Source: Companilactobacillus allii
GTDB lineage: Bacteria > Bacillota > Bacilli > Lactobacillales > Lactobacillaceae
Reading direction: 5' to 3'
Assembly (NCBI RefSeq): GCF_001971585.1
Contig: NZ_CP019323.1
Coordinates: forward strand, 486,053-550,052
DNA: 64,000 nucleotides
Shown: one piece after another, positions 27,331-37,449 of the stretch
How the letters are laid out: each line of letters starts with the position of its first letter
How positions within the stretch are numbered: position 1 is the stretch's first letter
Translations under genes and position numbers: made by a program
The notes under the pieces: model-generated
What the model was told of the DNA's origin: nothing
The model's database searches: none
What the model saw: the letters and a program-made list of their open reading frames with translations, nothing else

Positions 27331-28047
27331 ATGTCAAAAATATTCATTACTGGATCAACTGATGGACTCGGCTTATTGGCCGCAAAAAAGCTTTCATCAA
27401 TGGGTCACGAAATTGTTCTACACGCCCGCAATCAAAAGAGAGCCGAAGATGTACATCAAGAATTGCCAAATTCTAAAATACTGATTGGGGACCTTTCTAA
27501 CCAATCTGAAGTTAAAAATTTGGCCAAACAAATTAATGATATTGGACCTTTCGATACGATAATCTATAACGCCGGTGTGGCTTCTGCCAGTCACCAATTG
27601 ATTTTCAAAATAAATGTATTGGCTCCATATTTACTAACAGCCTTGGTTGATAAGCCGAAACGACTTATCTATGTTTCATCAGGCATGCATAATGGAGCTT
27701 CTCTAGATCTTAACAATCTTGAAACAAACACTGATTATTCTTCATCCAAACTTCAAGTTTTGATACTGGCCAAAGCAATAGCTAGACTATGGCCAAATAT
27801 TGCAACAAATGCTATTGATCCTGGCTGGGTACCAACCAAGATGGGTGGAAGTGGTGCTAATGATGATTTGGAACAGGGTTATGCTGGCCAAGTTTGGTTA
27901 GCAAGTACCAAAGATTCTTCAATTACTGGACAATACTTATACCATTTGAAACCTAGTCATTATGATAGTCGTGCAGACGATACTTCTTTGCAGGAAGAAT
28001 TGTTAGATCAATTGGCAAAAATCACTGGTATACAACTGCCTCATTAG
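27331..28047 (+). CDS. Short-chain dehydrogenase/reductase (SDR)
   Basis: A 238-aa Rossmann enzyme. Cofactor motif GSTDGLGLLAA at residues 7-17 (TGxxxGxG form), IYNAGVAS in place of NNAG, and a catalytic-like YVSSGMHNG with SSSK: Ser is present, and the usual YxxxK is YSSSK. ATG 27331 is chosen over an in-frame start at 27310 because AAGGAGG (27315-27321) serves it. Likely NADP-dependent; substrate unknown. In an operon with the MarR gene. Confidence 0.85.
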   Translation: MSKIFITGSTDGLGLLAAKKLSSMGHEIVLHARNQKRAEDVHQELPNSKILIGDLSNQSEVKNLAKQINDIGPFDTIIYNAGVASASHQLIFKINVLAPYLLTALVDKPKRLIYVSSGMHNGASLDLNNLETNTDYSSSKLQVLILAKAIARLWPNIATNAIDPGWVPTKMGGSGANDDLEQGYAGQVWLASTKDSSITGQYLYHLKPSHYDSRADDTSLQEELLDQLAKITGIQLPH

Positions 28048-28140
28048 TTGTTTTGAAAACATTTGATTATAAAAAAATTGCTCGATTTGTTATGGAATAA
28101 GTTGTTTCATATTTTTTAGCGATGTTGTAAACATTTAGAC

Positions 28141-28287
28141 CTTTCATTTTTCCCTGCTCTATATTGATGAAACGCGAGTCAAAACACAATTTATTCCGCT
28201 TAATTTAAAAAAGGCTGATATCTGCATACGCAAATATCAGCCTTTTTTAGATTAATGCTCAAAAATTATTCGTGTTTTGACTCGCTC
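28141..28287 (-). repeat. Palindromic intergenic element, copy C
   Basis: Between the convergent SDR and guaB genes. Outer arms GCGAGTCAAAACAC (28174-28187) and GTGTTTTGACTCGC (28272-28285) are perfectly complementary. Apical stem AAAAAAGGCTGATAT/ATATCAGCCTTTTTT has T-tracts on both strands and can terminate both genes. The second hairpin pairs TTTCAT (28142-28147) with ATGAAA (28167-28172). The GAGCGAGTC end starts about 8 bases after the guaB stop codon. Confidence 0.85.
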
Positions 28288-28293
28288 TGAGTT

Positions 28294-29973
<1,680 letters not shown>

Positions 29974-30117
29974 ACTCTTTTTCTACTCAAACTTGCAGTG
30001 AAAACGCGTGCCAAAACACAATTTTCTCCCTATAAGTCCAAAAAATCTATATTTACTTACGTAAATAACGACTTTTTGGACTTATAAACGAAAACTGAAC
30101 GTGTTTTGTCACGCTCT
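29974..30117 (-). repeat. Palindromic intergenic element, copy D
   Basis: Outer arms GCGTGCCAAAACAC and GTGTTTTGTCACGC; where copy B has GTGTG/CACAC this copy has GCGTG/CACGC, a matched change. The apical stem (30031-30056 with 30061-30086) is 26 bp with three mismatches. The distal part (29974-30000) is nearly identical to copy A. The GAGCGTGAC end starts about 11 bases after the stop codon of the minus-strand gene at 30127. Confidence 0.83.
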
Positions 30118-30126
30118 CTTCCTAAA

Positions 30127-30483
30127 CTATCGATCCATCTTAACGGCAACGACATCATAATTCCATATATTTCTCTTCTTCAAGTAGAATTCAAACGCCC
30201 GTTTTTCAAGACATAGTTGATATTTCAAGACATTATCTCTCTTTTCAATTGACTCATTGATACGATATAATTTGTGATTACGGTGTTTCATAAGATATCG
30301 CTCCGTCTTTTCATCCATGGAGACTTTTGATATTTCATGACTGTCTATTAATAAAGTGCTGCACGCAAAAATCATTCTTCGCCTTAACAGATCATTTACA
30401 ATTAATGCTAAAATGATGCAGGTCAATACTAATAAAGCGATTCCTCCGTATATTTTAAATAATTCAACATTTACTCTATCCAT
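30127..30483 (-). CDS. Hypothetical protein with one membrane segment
   Basis: A 118-aa protein, not recognised. Residues 9-31 form a single hydrophobic segment (YGGIALLVLTCIILALIV), followed by an RRR stop-transfer cluster and a basic, charged cytoplasmic-type C-terminal part. ATG 30483 is chosen over TTG 30492, although neither has a strong binding site. It diverges from the SMR pair. Codon use resembles its neighbours. Confidence 0.5.
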   Translation of the reverse strand: MDRVNVELFKIYGGIALLVLTCIILALIVNDLLRRRMIFACSTLLIDSHEISKVSMDEKTERYLMKHRNHKLYRINESIEKRDNVLKYQLCLEKRAFEFYLKKRNIWNYDVVAVKMDR

Positions 30484-30562
30484 TTTTATCAACTACTTTG
30501 TCTGATTTATTTAAATTTATGGTATCATTTTAAAGTTTTTTCTATCAATTCTTACGCTCAAA

Positions 30563-30591
30563 ACGTGATTGACTAATAGTACATATCACGT
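30563..30591 (+). promoter_or_regulatory. Inverted repeat over the SMR promoter
   Basis: ACGTGAT (30563-30569) and ATCACGT (30585-30591) are exact inverted repeats 15 bases apart. They flank TTGACT (30569-30574) and end one base before a possible -10, TAAATT. This would fit a repressor site for the SMR operon, or an RNA hairpin if transcription starts earlier. Confidence 0.5.
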
Positions 30592-30628
30592 AAATTAGTT
30601 ATTATCACAATCTATCGAGGTGGCAATT

Positions 30629-30964
30629 ATGTCCAGAAGTTGGTTTGAAATTTTCATCGGTGCTTTACTGGAAGTGATCTGGGTTTCTGCAATGAAACAC
30701 AGTCATTCACTTATATCAGCAGTCATCGTTATCGCAATTTTGATTTTTAGTTTTTATCTTATGATCGACGCCAGTAAGAATATCCCCGCTGGTACGACCT
30801 ACGCTGTTTATGTTGGTCTAGGATCGCTATTTGTCGTATTAGCAGGCGTTTTGGTCTATCACGAGTCATTTAGTTGGGCAAGGCTGTTTTTCATAATCCT
30901 CCTAACTATCGGCGTAATAGGGCTCAAAGTTGTAACTGATATTGAAGAAAGACAGGCACATTAA
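30629..30964 (+). CDS. Paired SMR family efflux subunit, YkkC-like
   Basis: A 111-aa, four-segment small multidrug resistance protein. The conserved membrane Glu is in ALLEVIWVSAMK, and PAGTTYAVYVGLG and GVIGLKVVTDIEE match YkkC. GAGGTGG precedes ATG 30629. The next gene overlaps by one base (TAATG), so the two are translationally coupled and should form a heteromeric pump like YkkCD or EbrAB. In Bacillus, ykkCD follows a guanidine riboswitch; none is recognisable here. Confidence 0.85.
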   Translation: MSRSWFEIFIGALLEVIWVSAMKHSHSLISAVIVIAILIFSFYLMIDASKNIPAGTTYAVYVGLGSLFVVLAGVLVYHESFSWARLFFIILLTIGVIGLKVVTDIEERQAH

Positions 30965-31278
30965 TGGATTGGATTTTTCTAATATTAGCCGGTTGTGGTG
31001 AGATGTCTGGAGTGACCTTTTTGGGATTTTACTCTGCATCTAAGAAAAAGCTGGCTCTAGTCGGTATGGTTACTTCGTTTGTCTTCAGTTTTTCATTATT
31101 GTATTTATCACTACAGACACTACCCATGTCAATTGCCTACTCCATTTGGACGGGAATTGGAGCAGCTGGTGGATCATTGATGAATATGTGGATATTTCAC
31201 GAATCTAGAAGCTTCAAACGATTCTTTTTTATTTTTCTGATCATCATTGCTGTGATCGGTCTCAAATTTGTAAATTAA
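30964..31278 (+). CDS. Paired SMR family efflux subunit, YkkD-like
   Basis: A 104-aa, four-segment partner of the preceding gene. LILAGCGEMSGVTFLGFYS carries the conserved Glu, and PMSIAYSIWTGIGAAGG and AVIGLKFVN match YkkD. Translation is coupled through the TAATG overlap. Substrates could be guanidinium compounds or cationic drugs, and cannot be told apart by eye. Confidence 0.85.
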   Translation: MDWIFLILAGCGEMSGVTFLGFYSASKKKLALVGMVTSFVFSFSLLYLSLQTLPMSIAYSIWTGIGAAGGSLMNMWIFHESRSFKRFFFIFLIIIAVIGLKFVN

Positions 31279-31280
31279 TT

Positions 31281-31333
31281 AGCGTAACAGACATAATTGT
31301 ATTTAGAAAATTATGATTTGTTACGCTTTTTTA
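31281..31333 (+). terminator. Terminator after the SMR operon
   Basis: AGCGTAACA (31281-31289) pairs with TGTTACGCT (31319-31327), with inner CATAATT/AATTATG pairing, followed by TTTTTTA. Confidence 0.88.
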
Positions 31334-31410
31334 TTATTATTCAATAATTATTTATTGTTTATCGATAAAATAATGCTATACTCAAATTACAAATCATTAC
31401 GAGGTGCTTC

Positions 31411-31890
31411 ATGAAAAAAGAGACGATATTTTTGAGAATAACAATCTATGTTTTTGCACTAATCATGGCAGCTATATGCATAATCGTTGCTCCACATTAT
31501 ATTATTGGAGCCAATAACCTGATGCCAAACAAACCAATACTAACAATCATCTTTGGTGTTGGATTGTATGCGACTGCTATTTTATTCTACTTAGTTTTAT
31601 ATCAAGCTATGAAACTACTTAATCTAATCGATCATAACTCAGCATTTTCCAACAAGGCTGTCATCGCACTTAAAACCATCAAGATCTACGCTTATATCAT
31701 GTGTGCAATCTATATTCTTGAATCACCAGTTTTCTTTGTATTCGCTGATAGAGACGACGCCCCTGGGGTAATCCTAGTTTGTGCCGTTTTGGCAGGAGCT
31801 TCATTAGTCATCGCAATATTTGCTAGTATGTTACAAAAGCTCCTCCACCATGCAATCGAAATCAAATCAGAAAACGACCTTACTATCTAG
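31411..31890 (+). CDS. DUF2975 family membrane protein
   Basis: A 159-aa, four-segment membrane protein. YQAMKLLNLIDHNSAFSNKAVIALKTIKIYAYIMCAIY is the family core between TM2 and TM3. DUF2975 genes are usually next to a small XRE regulator, as here. Function unknown. It is followed after 9 bases by a double-length paralogue. Confidence 0.8.
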   Translation: MKKETIFLRITIYVFALIMAAICIIVAPHYIIGANNLMPNKPILTIIFGVGLYATAILFYLVLYQAMKLLNLIDHNSAFSNKAVIALKTIKIYAYIMCAIYILESPVFFVFADRDDAPGVILVCAVLAGASLVIAIFASMLQKLLHHAIEIKSENDLTI

Positions 31891-31899
31891 GAGGTTCCT

Positions 31900-32838
31900 A
31901 TGAAAATATCAACGATTTCTTTAAGACTTATCCTCTGTATCATCGCTGCCTTATTAACATCTTTTACAGTGTCAATGTTCCCATCCCTCCTTATGTTCAT
32001 GCATGATAACGGCGTTACGACCTTCAATATAGTAACTTTTGGAATATTACTTTTTGCTTCAGCAATCTGTTCATATGGGATAATTATCTTGGCTTGGCGC
32101 TTATTGTTCTTGATAGATCGTAATCGCTTGTTCTCAGGATCCAGCATCTTTACCTTTAAAATCATCAAATACCTTTTCTATACAATCGCCATCGTTTATT
32201 GCTTAGCCGTATTTGGTGTTTTTAAACTTATCAGTATTCAACACATCCCCGCACCCTTTGTAGTAGAAATTATCCTAATAATATTGGGCACAACACTCGG
32301 TGTATTCACCAGCCTATTACAAAGAATCATGCAAAATACTGTAGAGCACAGAAGTGATCCGTCTAAATCTCAAACAATATATTTACGTATAATTCTTATT
32401 ATTCTAGTAATCTTCTTAACATTGATTCTTTTATACTTATTCCCTAATTTCATCTCTGGTGGATATGAAAATAAGCCATCTAATGCCGTCAAAGTCTTCT
32501 TCAGTCTGGGATTATATCTCTCCGGAATCATATCCTATCTCATAATTTACTATTCTTGGAAATTACTGTATCTTGTTGATAATAAGAACCTTTTCACCAA
32601 ATCTGGAATACTTTCTTTGAAGAGGATCAAACAACTATTCTTTTCTATTACCATTATTTATGTGCTCTTGTCACCTATTTTTACGCAAATAGTCTCTGAC
32701 GACGACTCGCCAATTGGAGTATTGTTAAATGTCTTTTTAATTATGCTTTCTTTGATGCTTGGCCTATTTGTCAATGTTCTCCAAAAAAATTCCACACGTG
32801 TAATGAATCCTAATTCAGAAAAAGAGTTAAACCTATGA
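31900..32838 (+). CDS. Double DUF2975 membrane protein (tandem fusion)
   Basis: A 312-aa protein made of two consecutive DUF2975 units, each with four membrane segments. The core reads LAWRLLFLIDRNRLFSGSSIFTFKIIKYLF in the first unit and YSWKLLYLVDNKNLFTKSGILSLKRIKQLF in the second; both align with the preceding gene. AGGAGG precedes ATG 31900. Its stop overlaps the XRE gene start by 4 bases. Fusion after duplication is the simplest explanation. Confidence 0.82.
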   Translation: MKISTISLRLILCIIAALLTSFTVSMFPSLLMFMHDNGVTTFNIVTFGILLFASAICSYGIIILAWRLLFLIDRNRLFSGSSIFTFKIIKYLFYTIAIVYCLAVFGVFKLISIQHIPAPFVVEIILIILGTTLGVFTSLLQRIMQNTVEHRSDPSKSQTIYLRIILIILVIFLTLILLYLFPNFISGGYENKPSNAVKVFFSLGLYLSGIISYLIIYYSWKLLYLVDNKNLFTKSGILSLKRIKQLFFSITIIYVLLSPIFTQIVSDDDSPIGVLLNVFLIMLSLMLGLFVNVLQKNSTRVMNPNSEKELNL

Positions 32839-33041
32839 TAGTAATAAACTTAGACGTTATGTTAGCAAAAAGAAAAATGAGTTTAACGCAACTCTCACAA
32901 GAAGTTGGCGTCACAATGGCCAATTTATCCATCCTCAAAAACGGTAAAGCCAAAGCTATGCGATTCTCCACTCTTGAAGCGATTTGTCAGGCACTAGAAT
33001 GCCAGCCTGGCGACATTTTGGAGTATAAATCAAACCTCTGA
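32835..33041 (+). CDS. XRE family regulator paired with DUF2975
   Basis: A 68-aa single-domain Cro/CI HTH: LAKRKMSLTQLSQEVGVTMANLSILKNGKAKAMRFSTLEAICQALECQPGDILEY. This is the YozG-like group always found with DUF2975 membrane proteins. ATGATAG overlap with the preceding gene implies translational coupling. Likely represses its own operon, perhaps with the membrane partner as sensor; that link is inference. Confidence 0.87.
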   Translation: MIVINLDVMLAKRKMSLTQLSQEVGVTMANLSILKNGKAKAMRFSTLEAICQALECQPGDILEYKSNL

Positions 33042-33095
33042 ATCAATAATTATGGTAAAATCCTCGTACATACTATCTTTAGGGGGATATGTTAT

Positions 33096-33401
33096 ATGAA
33101 AAAATTGGTCCGCGATAAAATACCAGACATTGTCGGAGACAAAGCAAAATTTGATATATTATCTAATCAAGACTATCGGTCCCTTCTTCGCGACAAATTA
33201 GTTGAAGAAGCCACAGAGGTTAAATTATCTACAACTCGCGCAAACCTTGTTGAAGAACTAGGGGATCTTGAAGAAGTTATGCGTGCAATATTAGAAGATG
33301 CATCAATAAATTATGAAGAAATGGATAGCATTCGCCAATCAAAAGTTATGCAACATGGTAAGTTTGAAGGCAAACATGTTATGCACCTCCAAGATAATTA
33401 A
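33096..33401 (+). CDS. MazG-like nucleotide pyrophosphohydrolase
   Basis: A 101-aa all-alpha NTP pyrophosphatase. LVRDKIPDIVG at the N-terminus, and the metal-binding EEATEV and EELGDLEEV (E-x2-E ... E-x2-D pattern). Such small enzymes hydrolyse non-canonical or excess NTPs. AGGGGGA lies before ATG 33096. It stands alone, followed by a terminator. Confidence 0.82.
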   Translation: MKKLVRDKIPDIVGDKAKFDILSNQDYRSLLRDKLVEEATEVKLSTTRANLVEELGDLEEVMRAILEDASINYEEMDSIRQSKVMQHGKFEGKHVMHLQDN

Positions 33402-33406
33402 ATATC

Positions 33407-33443
33407 AAAAGGATCCGACAAGAAATTTGTCGGATCCTTTTTT
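33407..33443. terminator. Terminator between MazG-like and oleate hydratase genes
   Basis: AAAAGGATCCGACA and TGTCGGATCCTTTT form a 14-bp stem with a T-run after it. It serves convergent genes. Confidence 0.9.
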
Positions 33444-33464
33444 AGGTAGGTGAGATATTTGTTA

Positions 33465-35264
33465 TTATTTTGTATGCATTGCTTTAGGGTGTAGGACTGA
33501 TTCCTTAGTTGGAATTGTCTTATCACGTCCCAAGTACATTTGATAATATGGCGGAACATTATTGACTAGATGTAATAGTTGTTGAGTAACAAGTGGAATC
33601 GACTCAGGAGTAATAGTTGGCAGGTCACTTTCTGTGACTTTACCGCTGATACCTCTGAATCTCTTGATACGTTCTAAGAGATAACGAACATCATAACGAG
33701 AAGGGTTCACTTCTAAGACGTCTTTTTCAACCCCTAGTAATTCATATACCGCTTCTAATCCAGTTCGGACTGAAGTTTCAACTGTAAAGACAACGTCATC
33801 ATCAATTTCGATGAATTGTCCTAATAGACCTAGATTTGTACAACCATCGGGAACGACTTTTGGACGATCACCTAATTTTCTTGGCATGAACTGACTTGTA
33901 CAATAAGGCATCATTGCTGTAGACATATAAGTATGAGCTAAAACTTCATCCTTAATATCCAACATACCCAAGTGATACAAGAGTTCTGTCATGATTTCGT
34001 CGCCGGTACAGTCCCACATACGCTTATTTACGTAATTACCAACATTTTCACCGTATAAACCATATCCCCAGCCAACTTCTTCATCATCTGCTTGGTATGG
34101 GAAAAATGGCTTATGATGGATTTCAAATGACATATCCCAATTAGAATCTTTAAATGTCATCAAACCACCTGTACCGGCCTTACTACCAGATAATTCTTCA
34201 ATACGTTTGAAGAACTCCGGATAGTCTTTAACAGTTGGGAAAAATGAGATCCACTTAGTTTTATCTATTTGACCAAGGAATTTCTCAGGATGACCAAATT
34301 TAACATCTTTTTTAGCCAAATTCTTCCAAATAGTAAAAGTTCCCATATCCTTTGTATCGGTATTAGTAATAGCAACTGTTTTGTTGTCACCAAATGTACT
34401 ATTTTCACTGATAGAACCGGTAGTTACAAATACTAAGTCCTGCATGGCAACAGGAATCTGCACTTTTTCACCATTCTTATGGGCTAGTATTTCTTGAACA
34501 GTGTCATTTTTATCATCTAATGCCAAATCGTATACAGCAAAGTTATTTACAAAATTAACACCTTTGTCGATCAAGAATCTCTCGATAGGAAGAATAATTG
34601 CGTCATATTCGTTATATTTAGTATGAATGAATCCCTCGAGATATTCATGACGACTTATAAAGGTGAATCTTTGCCAATAACGACGACATTCAATAACACT
34701 GTGATAATCTTTGAAAGCTAGTTGGCTGTGGAAGCAAGTCCAAAAATTAGTTCTGAAGAAATCTTTATCAAAGAAATCATTCAAACTCTTATCAGCTAGT
34801 TCTTCCTCAGAAGAAGCAACAATCTGACTCATTGCTTGTGCATATTGCGGAGCAAGCTTGTATTCATGATAATGACCATCGATCTTACCCTGGTCGACAA
34901 TTACACGTGCTTCACTATGAATAGGCTCATCACGATTGAAATCAACAACATCATCAAGTACCGTTCTTCCCTCATTTTCTAGTGAGGGGATCTTACTACA
35001 AAGATACCAAAGACACTCCATGTATGGTTCTAATTCACGTTCAGCACGACAGAGATAGCCTTGATTACTCTTGGCTCCATCCATAGAACCACCCATAACT
35101 GGCTTCTTTTCGTAGATGGTAATATTCTTGGCTGGCATTTTAGCATCATCAATCAAGAATACTGCGGTAGCTAAACCGGCGATTCCTCCACCGACGATAT
35201 TAGCTTTACGAGCATCCACTCCAACAACTTTTTTGGGATGATACATAGTTTTATAAATATTCAT
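33465..35264 (-). CDS. Oleate hydratase (myosin-cross-reactive antigen family)
   Basis: A 599-aa FAD enzyme that adds water across the cis-9 double bond of oleic or linoleic acid, giving 10-hydroxy fatty acids; in lactobacilli it detoxifies unsaturated fatty acids. The FAD site is NIVGGGIAGLATAVFLI near residue 20, then IYEKKPVMGGSMDG. ATG 35264 is chosen because AGAAGG precedes it and the protein then begins MNIYKTMYHP, as in relatives; the frame is open a further 165 bases upstream into the TetR gene, which is not coding there. A TetR gene lies upstream behind its own terminator. Confidence 0.93.
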   Translation of the reverse strand: MNIYKTMYHPKKVVGVDARKANIVGGGIAGLATAVFLIDDAKMPAKNITIYEKKPVMGGSMDGAKSNQGYLCRAERELEPYMECLWYLCSKIPSLENEGRTVLDDVVDFNRDEPIHSEARVIVDQGKIDGHYHEYKLAPQYAQAMSQIVASSEEELADKSLNDFFDKDFFRTNFWTCFHSQLAFKDYHSVIECRRYWQRFTFISRHEYLEGFIHTKYNEYDAIILPIERFLIDKGVNFVNNFAVYDLALDDKNDTVQEILAHKNGEKVQIPVAMQDLVFVTTGSISENSTFGDNKTVAITNTDTKDMGTFTIWKNLAKKDVKFGHPEKFLGQIDKTKWISFFPTVKDYPEFFKRIEELSGSKAGTGGLMTFKDSNWDMSFEIHHKPFFPYQADDEEVGWGYGLYGENVGNYVNKRMWDCTGDEIMTELLYHLGMLDIKDEVLAHTYMSTAMMPYCTSQFMPRKLGDRPKVVPDGCTNLGLLGQFIEIDDDVVFTVETSVRTGLEAVYELLGVEKDVLEVNPSRYDVRYLLERIKRFRGISGKVTESDLPTITPESIPLVTQQLLHLVNNVPPYYQMYLGRDKTIPTKESVLHPKAMHTK

Positions 35265-35336
35265 ATTACGGCCTTCTTTCATTTTGTATCTGCCATGAAC
35301 CAACGATAATACCGTTATATGATTGAAACAATTTAC

Positions 35337-35376
35337 AAAAAAAGAGATATGTAAACTATCTTTACACATCCCTCTA
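35337..35376 (-). terminator. Terminator between the tetR and oleate hydratase genes
   Basis: On the minus strand AGAGGGATGTGTAAA pairs imperfectly with TTTACATATCTCT, followed by seven or more T. The hydratase therefore likely has a separate promoter; TTGTTT-17-TATCGT just downstream is a candidate. Confidence 0.75.
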
Positions 35377-35385
35377 TCTGTAAAT

Positions 35386-35940
35386 CTATTTAGCATATTT
35401 ATTAAGTGCCTTTTTGAAATCACCTTCAACTAAGACTCCAGTTTGCTCAACTATATCCTTAGGATCATCCTTCATTCCATCTTTGACCCATTCAAAAATC
35501 AAAGAAATAAATGCCAAACTATAAAAGTGAGCAATGAAATCCTTATGATTCTGCTCAACTGACATATCAATGGCCTGACGTTCCACGACAACGATAATGT
35601 AGCTATAGATGACCTCATATAAATACTTCTCCAACAAATCACGATAGACTGATTGATAAGTATTCAACACCAAATTCTTATTCTTTTTGATTTCTATCAT
35701 GACATTATAGAAACCACGTTGCCAATTCTCATAATCAGAAACATTGGCCAAAGCCTTATCAGCCGCTTCACTTGCAGTCCACTCCACTAATTCATATATG
35801 TCTGAAAAGTGATTATAGAATGTTTGCCGTGTCAAATCACAACTAGTCACGATATCTTTAACGGTGATTTTGTCGACCTGTTCATTTTGAAGAATTGATA
35901 CTAGTGAATCAGACAGAATTCTCTTAGTACTGACTTGCAT
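35386..35940 (-). CDS. TetR/AcrR family regulator
   Basis: A 184-aa regulator. N-terminal HTH: KITVKDIVTSCDLTRQTFYNHFSDIYELVEW; the C-terminal half is the all-helical ligand domain of the DhaS-like group. ATG 35940 is chosen over 35949 because GAAGGG is well spaced only for the former. Position directly upstream of oleate hydratase suggests it senses fatty acids or acyl-CoA and represses the hydratase; no operator was identified. Confidence 0.85.
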   Translation of the reverse strand: MQVSTKRILSDSLVSILQNEQVDKITVKDIVTSCDLTRQTFYNHFSDIYELVEWTASEAADKALANVSDYENWQRGFYNVMIEIKKNKNLVLNTYQSVYRDLLEKYLYEVIYSYIIVVVERQAIDMSVEQNHKDFIAHFYSLAFISLIFEWVKDGMKDDPKDIVEQTGVLVEGDFKKALNKYAK

Positions 35941-35998
35941 ATAACTCATCCCTTCGAAATCATAAAGTCGTTGGGATAATTATATAATTTTTTTAATA

Positions 35999-36922
35999 TT
36001 ATTTCTCATTTTCTTGACGCTTGATATTTTCCTTACTCAACAAGTCGTATTGTTCCTTATAATCCAGATATAATTTCTCAGAATCATTCATATTACGCTT
36101 AACATTTTTCAATTCTGACTCTAATTCCGCGTCTGAATAATCTGACAAATGTAGCTGTACATGGAACGTTTCATTATACACATTGCTTACATATCGATAA
36201 CTAACTTGCCCAAACGCGACCAATCCGTGTCCAACTTGTTTCATACTTGGCTTTTCACTGAAATGATCGATACTTTGAACTAACTTCTTACTAACACGAC
36301 CATTCCAATAAGTGATCAATGGTCCCGCGAAGAAAGCGACGATAATAGTAGCGATACCAACTGGTCCACTAGCCAAAACTGCGGCCACTAAGAAAAGAAT
36401 ATCTTGGATCATTCTGGCAATTTTATATTTAATATGTAGTCGAGCTGATGCAATTGGCGCAATAGCATCATATGGTGCAACACCCAGACTTGGTGTCATA
36501 TAAATCGATGTACCAAATGTAAACAATAATAATCCAATCACTAAGTCTGCGACAATAACTAAAGGCGTTACACTACCGCTATAAAAGTGTTGATAGAGTT
36601 GTGAGAACCATTCGATCTCATAACCGACCAAGACCATATTGAGAATAGTTCCGATACCGATCTTCTTACGATCCAAAATGACAATGAAAACAAAAATAAT
36701 CAAATTGACTCCAAGTTGAAATGTTCCTAGACTCATATTGAATCTAGCAGATAGTCCTGTATTCATGGCTGTAAAAGGATCCAGACCTACTCGACCCTCA
36801 CGCAAAAAGGCCGCTCCTAATGACAAGATCATAATCCCAATAAAGGACATAATAGTCTTCATAACCGTATTAACGATCTTATTTCTCACTTGCTGATTAT
36901 TTGATTTACCTGATTCATCCAT
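35999..36922 (-). CDS. YczE/YitT-like integral membrane protein
   Basis: A 307-aa protein with about five membrane segments: GLDPFTAMNTGLSARFNMSLGTFQLGVNL and SLGVAPYDAIAPIASARLHIKYKIARMIQD are the duplicated family motifs of COG2364 (YczE/YyaS). A charged cytoplasmic tail of about 90 residues follows. Transport or anchoring role unknown. AGGAGG precedes ATG 36922. Divergent from the DUF1304 gene; the promoter gap contains TTTACACATTGTGAACA, a small inverted repeat. Confidence 0.75.
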   Translation of the reverse strand: MDESGKSNNQQVRNKIVNTVMKTIMSFIGIMILSLGAAFLREGRVGLDPFTAMNTGLSARFNMSLGTFQLGVNLIIFVFIVILDRKKIGIGTILNMVLVGYEIEWFSQLYQHFYSGSVTPLVIVADLVIGLLLFTFGTSIYMTPSLGVAPYDAIAPIASARLHIKYKIARMIQDILFLVAAVLASGPVGIATIIVAFFAGPLITYWNGRVSKKLVQSIDHFSEKPSMKQVGHGLVAFGQVSYRYVSNVYNETFHVQLHLSDYSDAELESELKNVKRNMNDSEKLYLDYKEQYDLLSKENIKRQENEK

Positions 36923-37056
36923 ATAAATCCTCCTGAAAAGTCTAAGATTACAGATATCTTAAAAGGATTACCAATTCATTGCAAGCCGTTTACACATTGT
37001 GAACAAAAGGAAAACGGTTTATTATAGTAGAATACCCTAAGAGGAGGGAATAATTT

Positions 37057-37428
37057 ATGGAGATTCTCACTTTATTTCTAGTCGCACTAGTTGCACTAGA
37101 ACATATTGGAATTGCTTTTTTAGAAATGTTTGCGGAGCCAAAAAAACAAGCAGCCGCCTTCGATATGCCTTTAGATTTTGTTAAACAAAAAAATGCTCAA
37201 CTTGCTCTATCCAACCAAGGAATTTATAACGGTATGCTGGGAGTACTTATCCTAGCAATGATCCTTTTCTTTACTGGTTCAGTTTTAAAGATCATCATGA
37301 TCAGTTTGATGATATATATCATTGTTGTTGCCGTATATGGTGCTTTTACAGCTACTAAAAAGATTCTTTATTTACAAGGATTACCTGCATTGATTGCACT
37401 TATTTTTGTAATTGTATTCTACAAATAG
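37057..37428 (+). CDS. DUF1304 family membrane protein
   Basis: A 123-aa, four-segment protein. EHIGIAFLEMFA, LALSNQGIYNGMLG and QGLPALIALI are hallmark DUF1304 motifs. Function unknown. GAGGAGGG precedes the ATG. Followed after 21 bases by a flippase gene, probably one transcript. Confidence 0.85.
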   Translation: MEILTLFLVALVALEHIGIAFLEMFAEPKKQAAAFDMPLDFVKQKNAQLALSNQGIYNGMLGVLILAMILFFTGSVLKIIMISLMIYIIVVAVYGAFTATKKILYLQGLPALIALIFVIVFYK

Positions 37429-37449
37429 GAAACAGATAGGAAATTATCG

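Noticed and set aside
30493-30628. Guanidine riboswitch before the YkkCD-like pair
   Set aside because: None of the conserved sequence blocks of the known guanidine riboswitches could be found; only a simple inverted repeat is present.
35265-35429. N-terminal extension of oleate hydratase
   Set aside because: The extra 55 residues are unlike the family, overlap the tetR terminator and gene, and lack a binding site; ATG 35264 has one.
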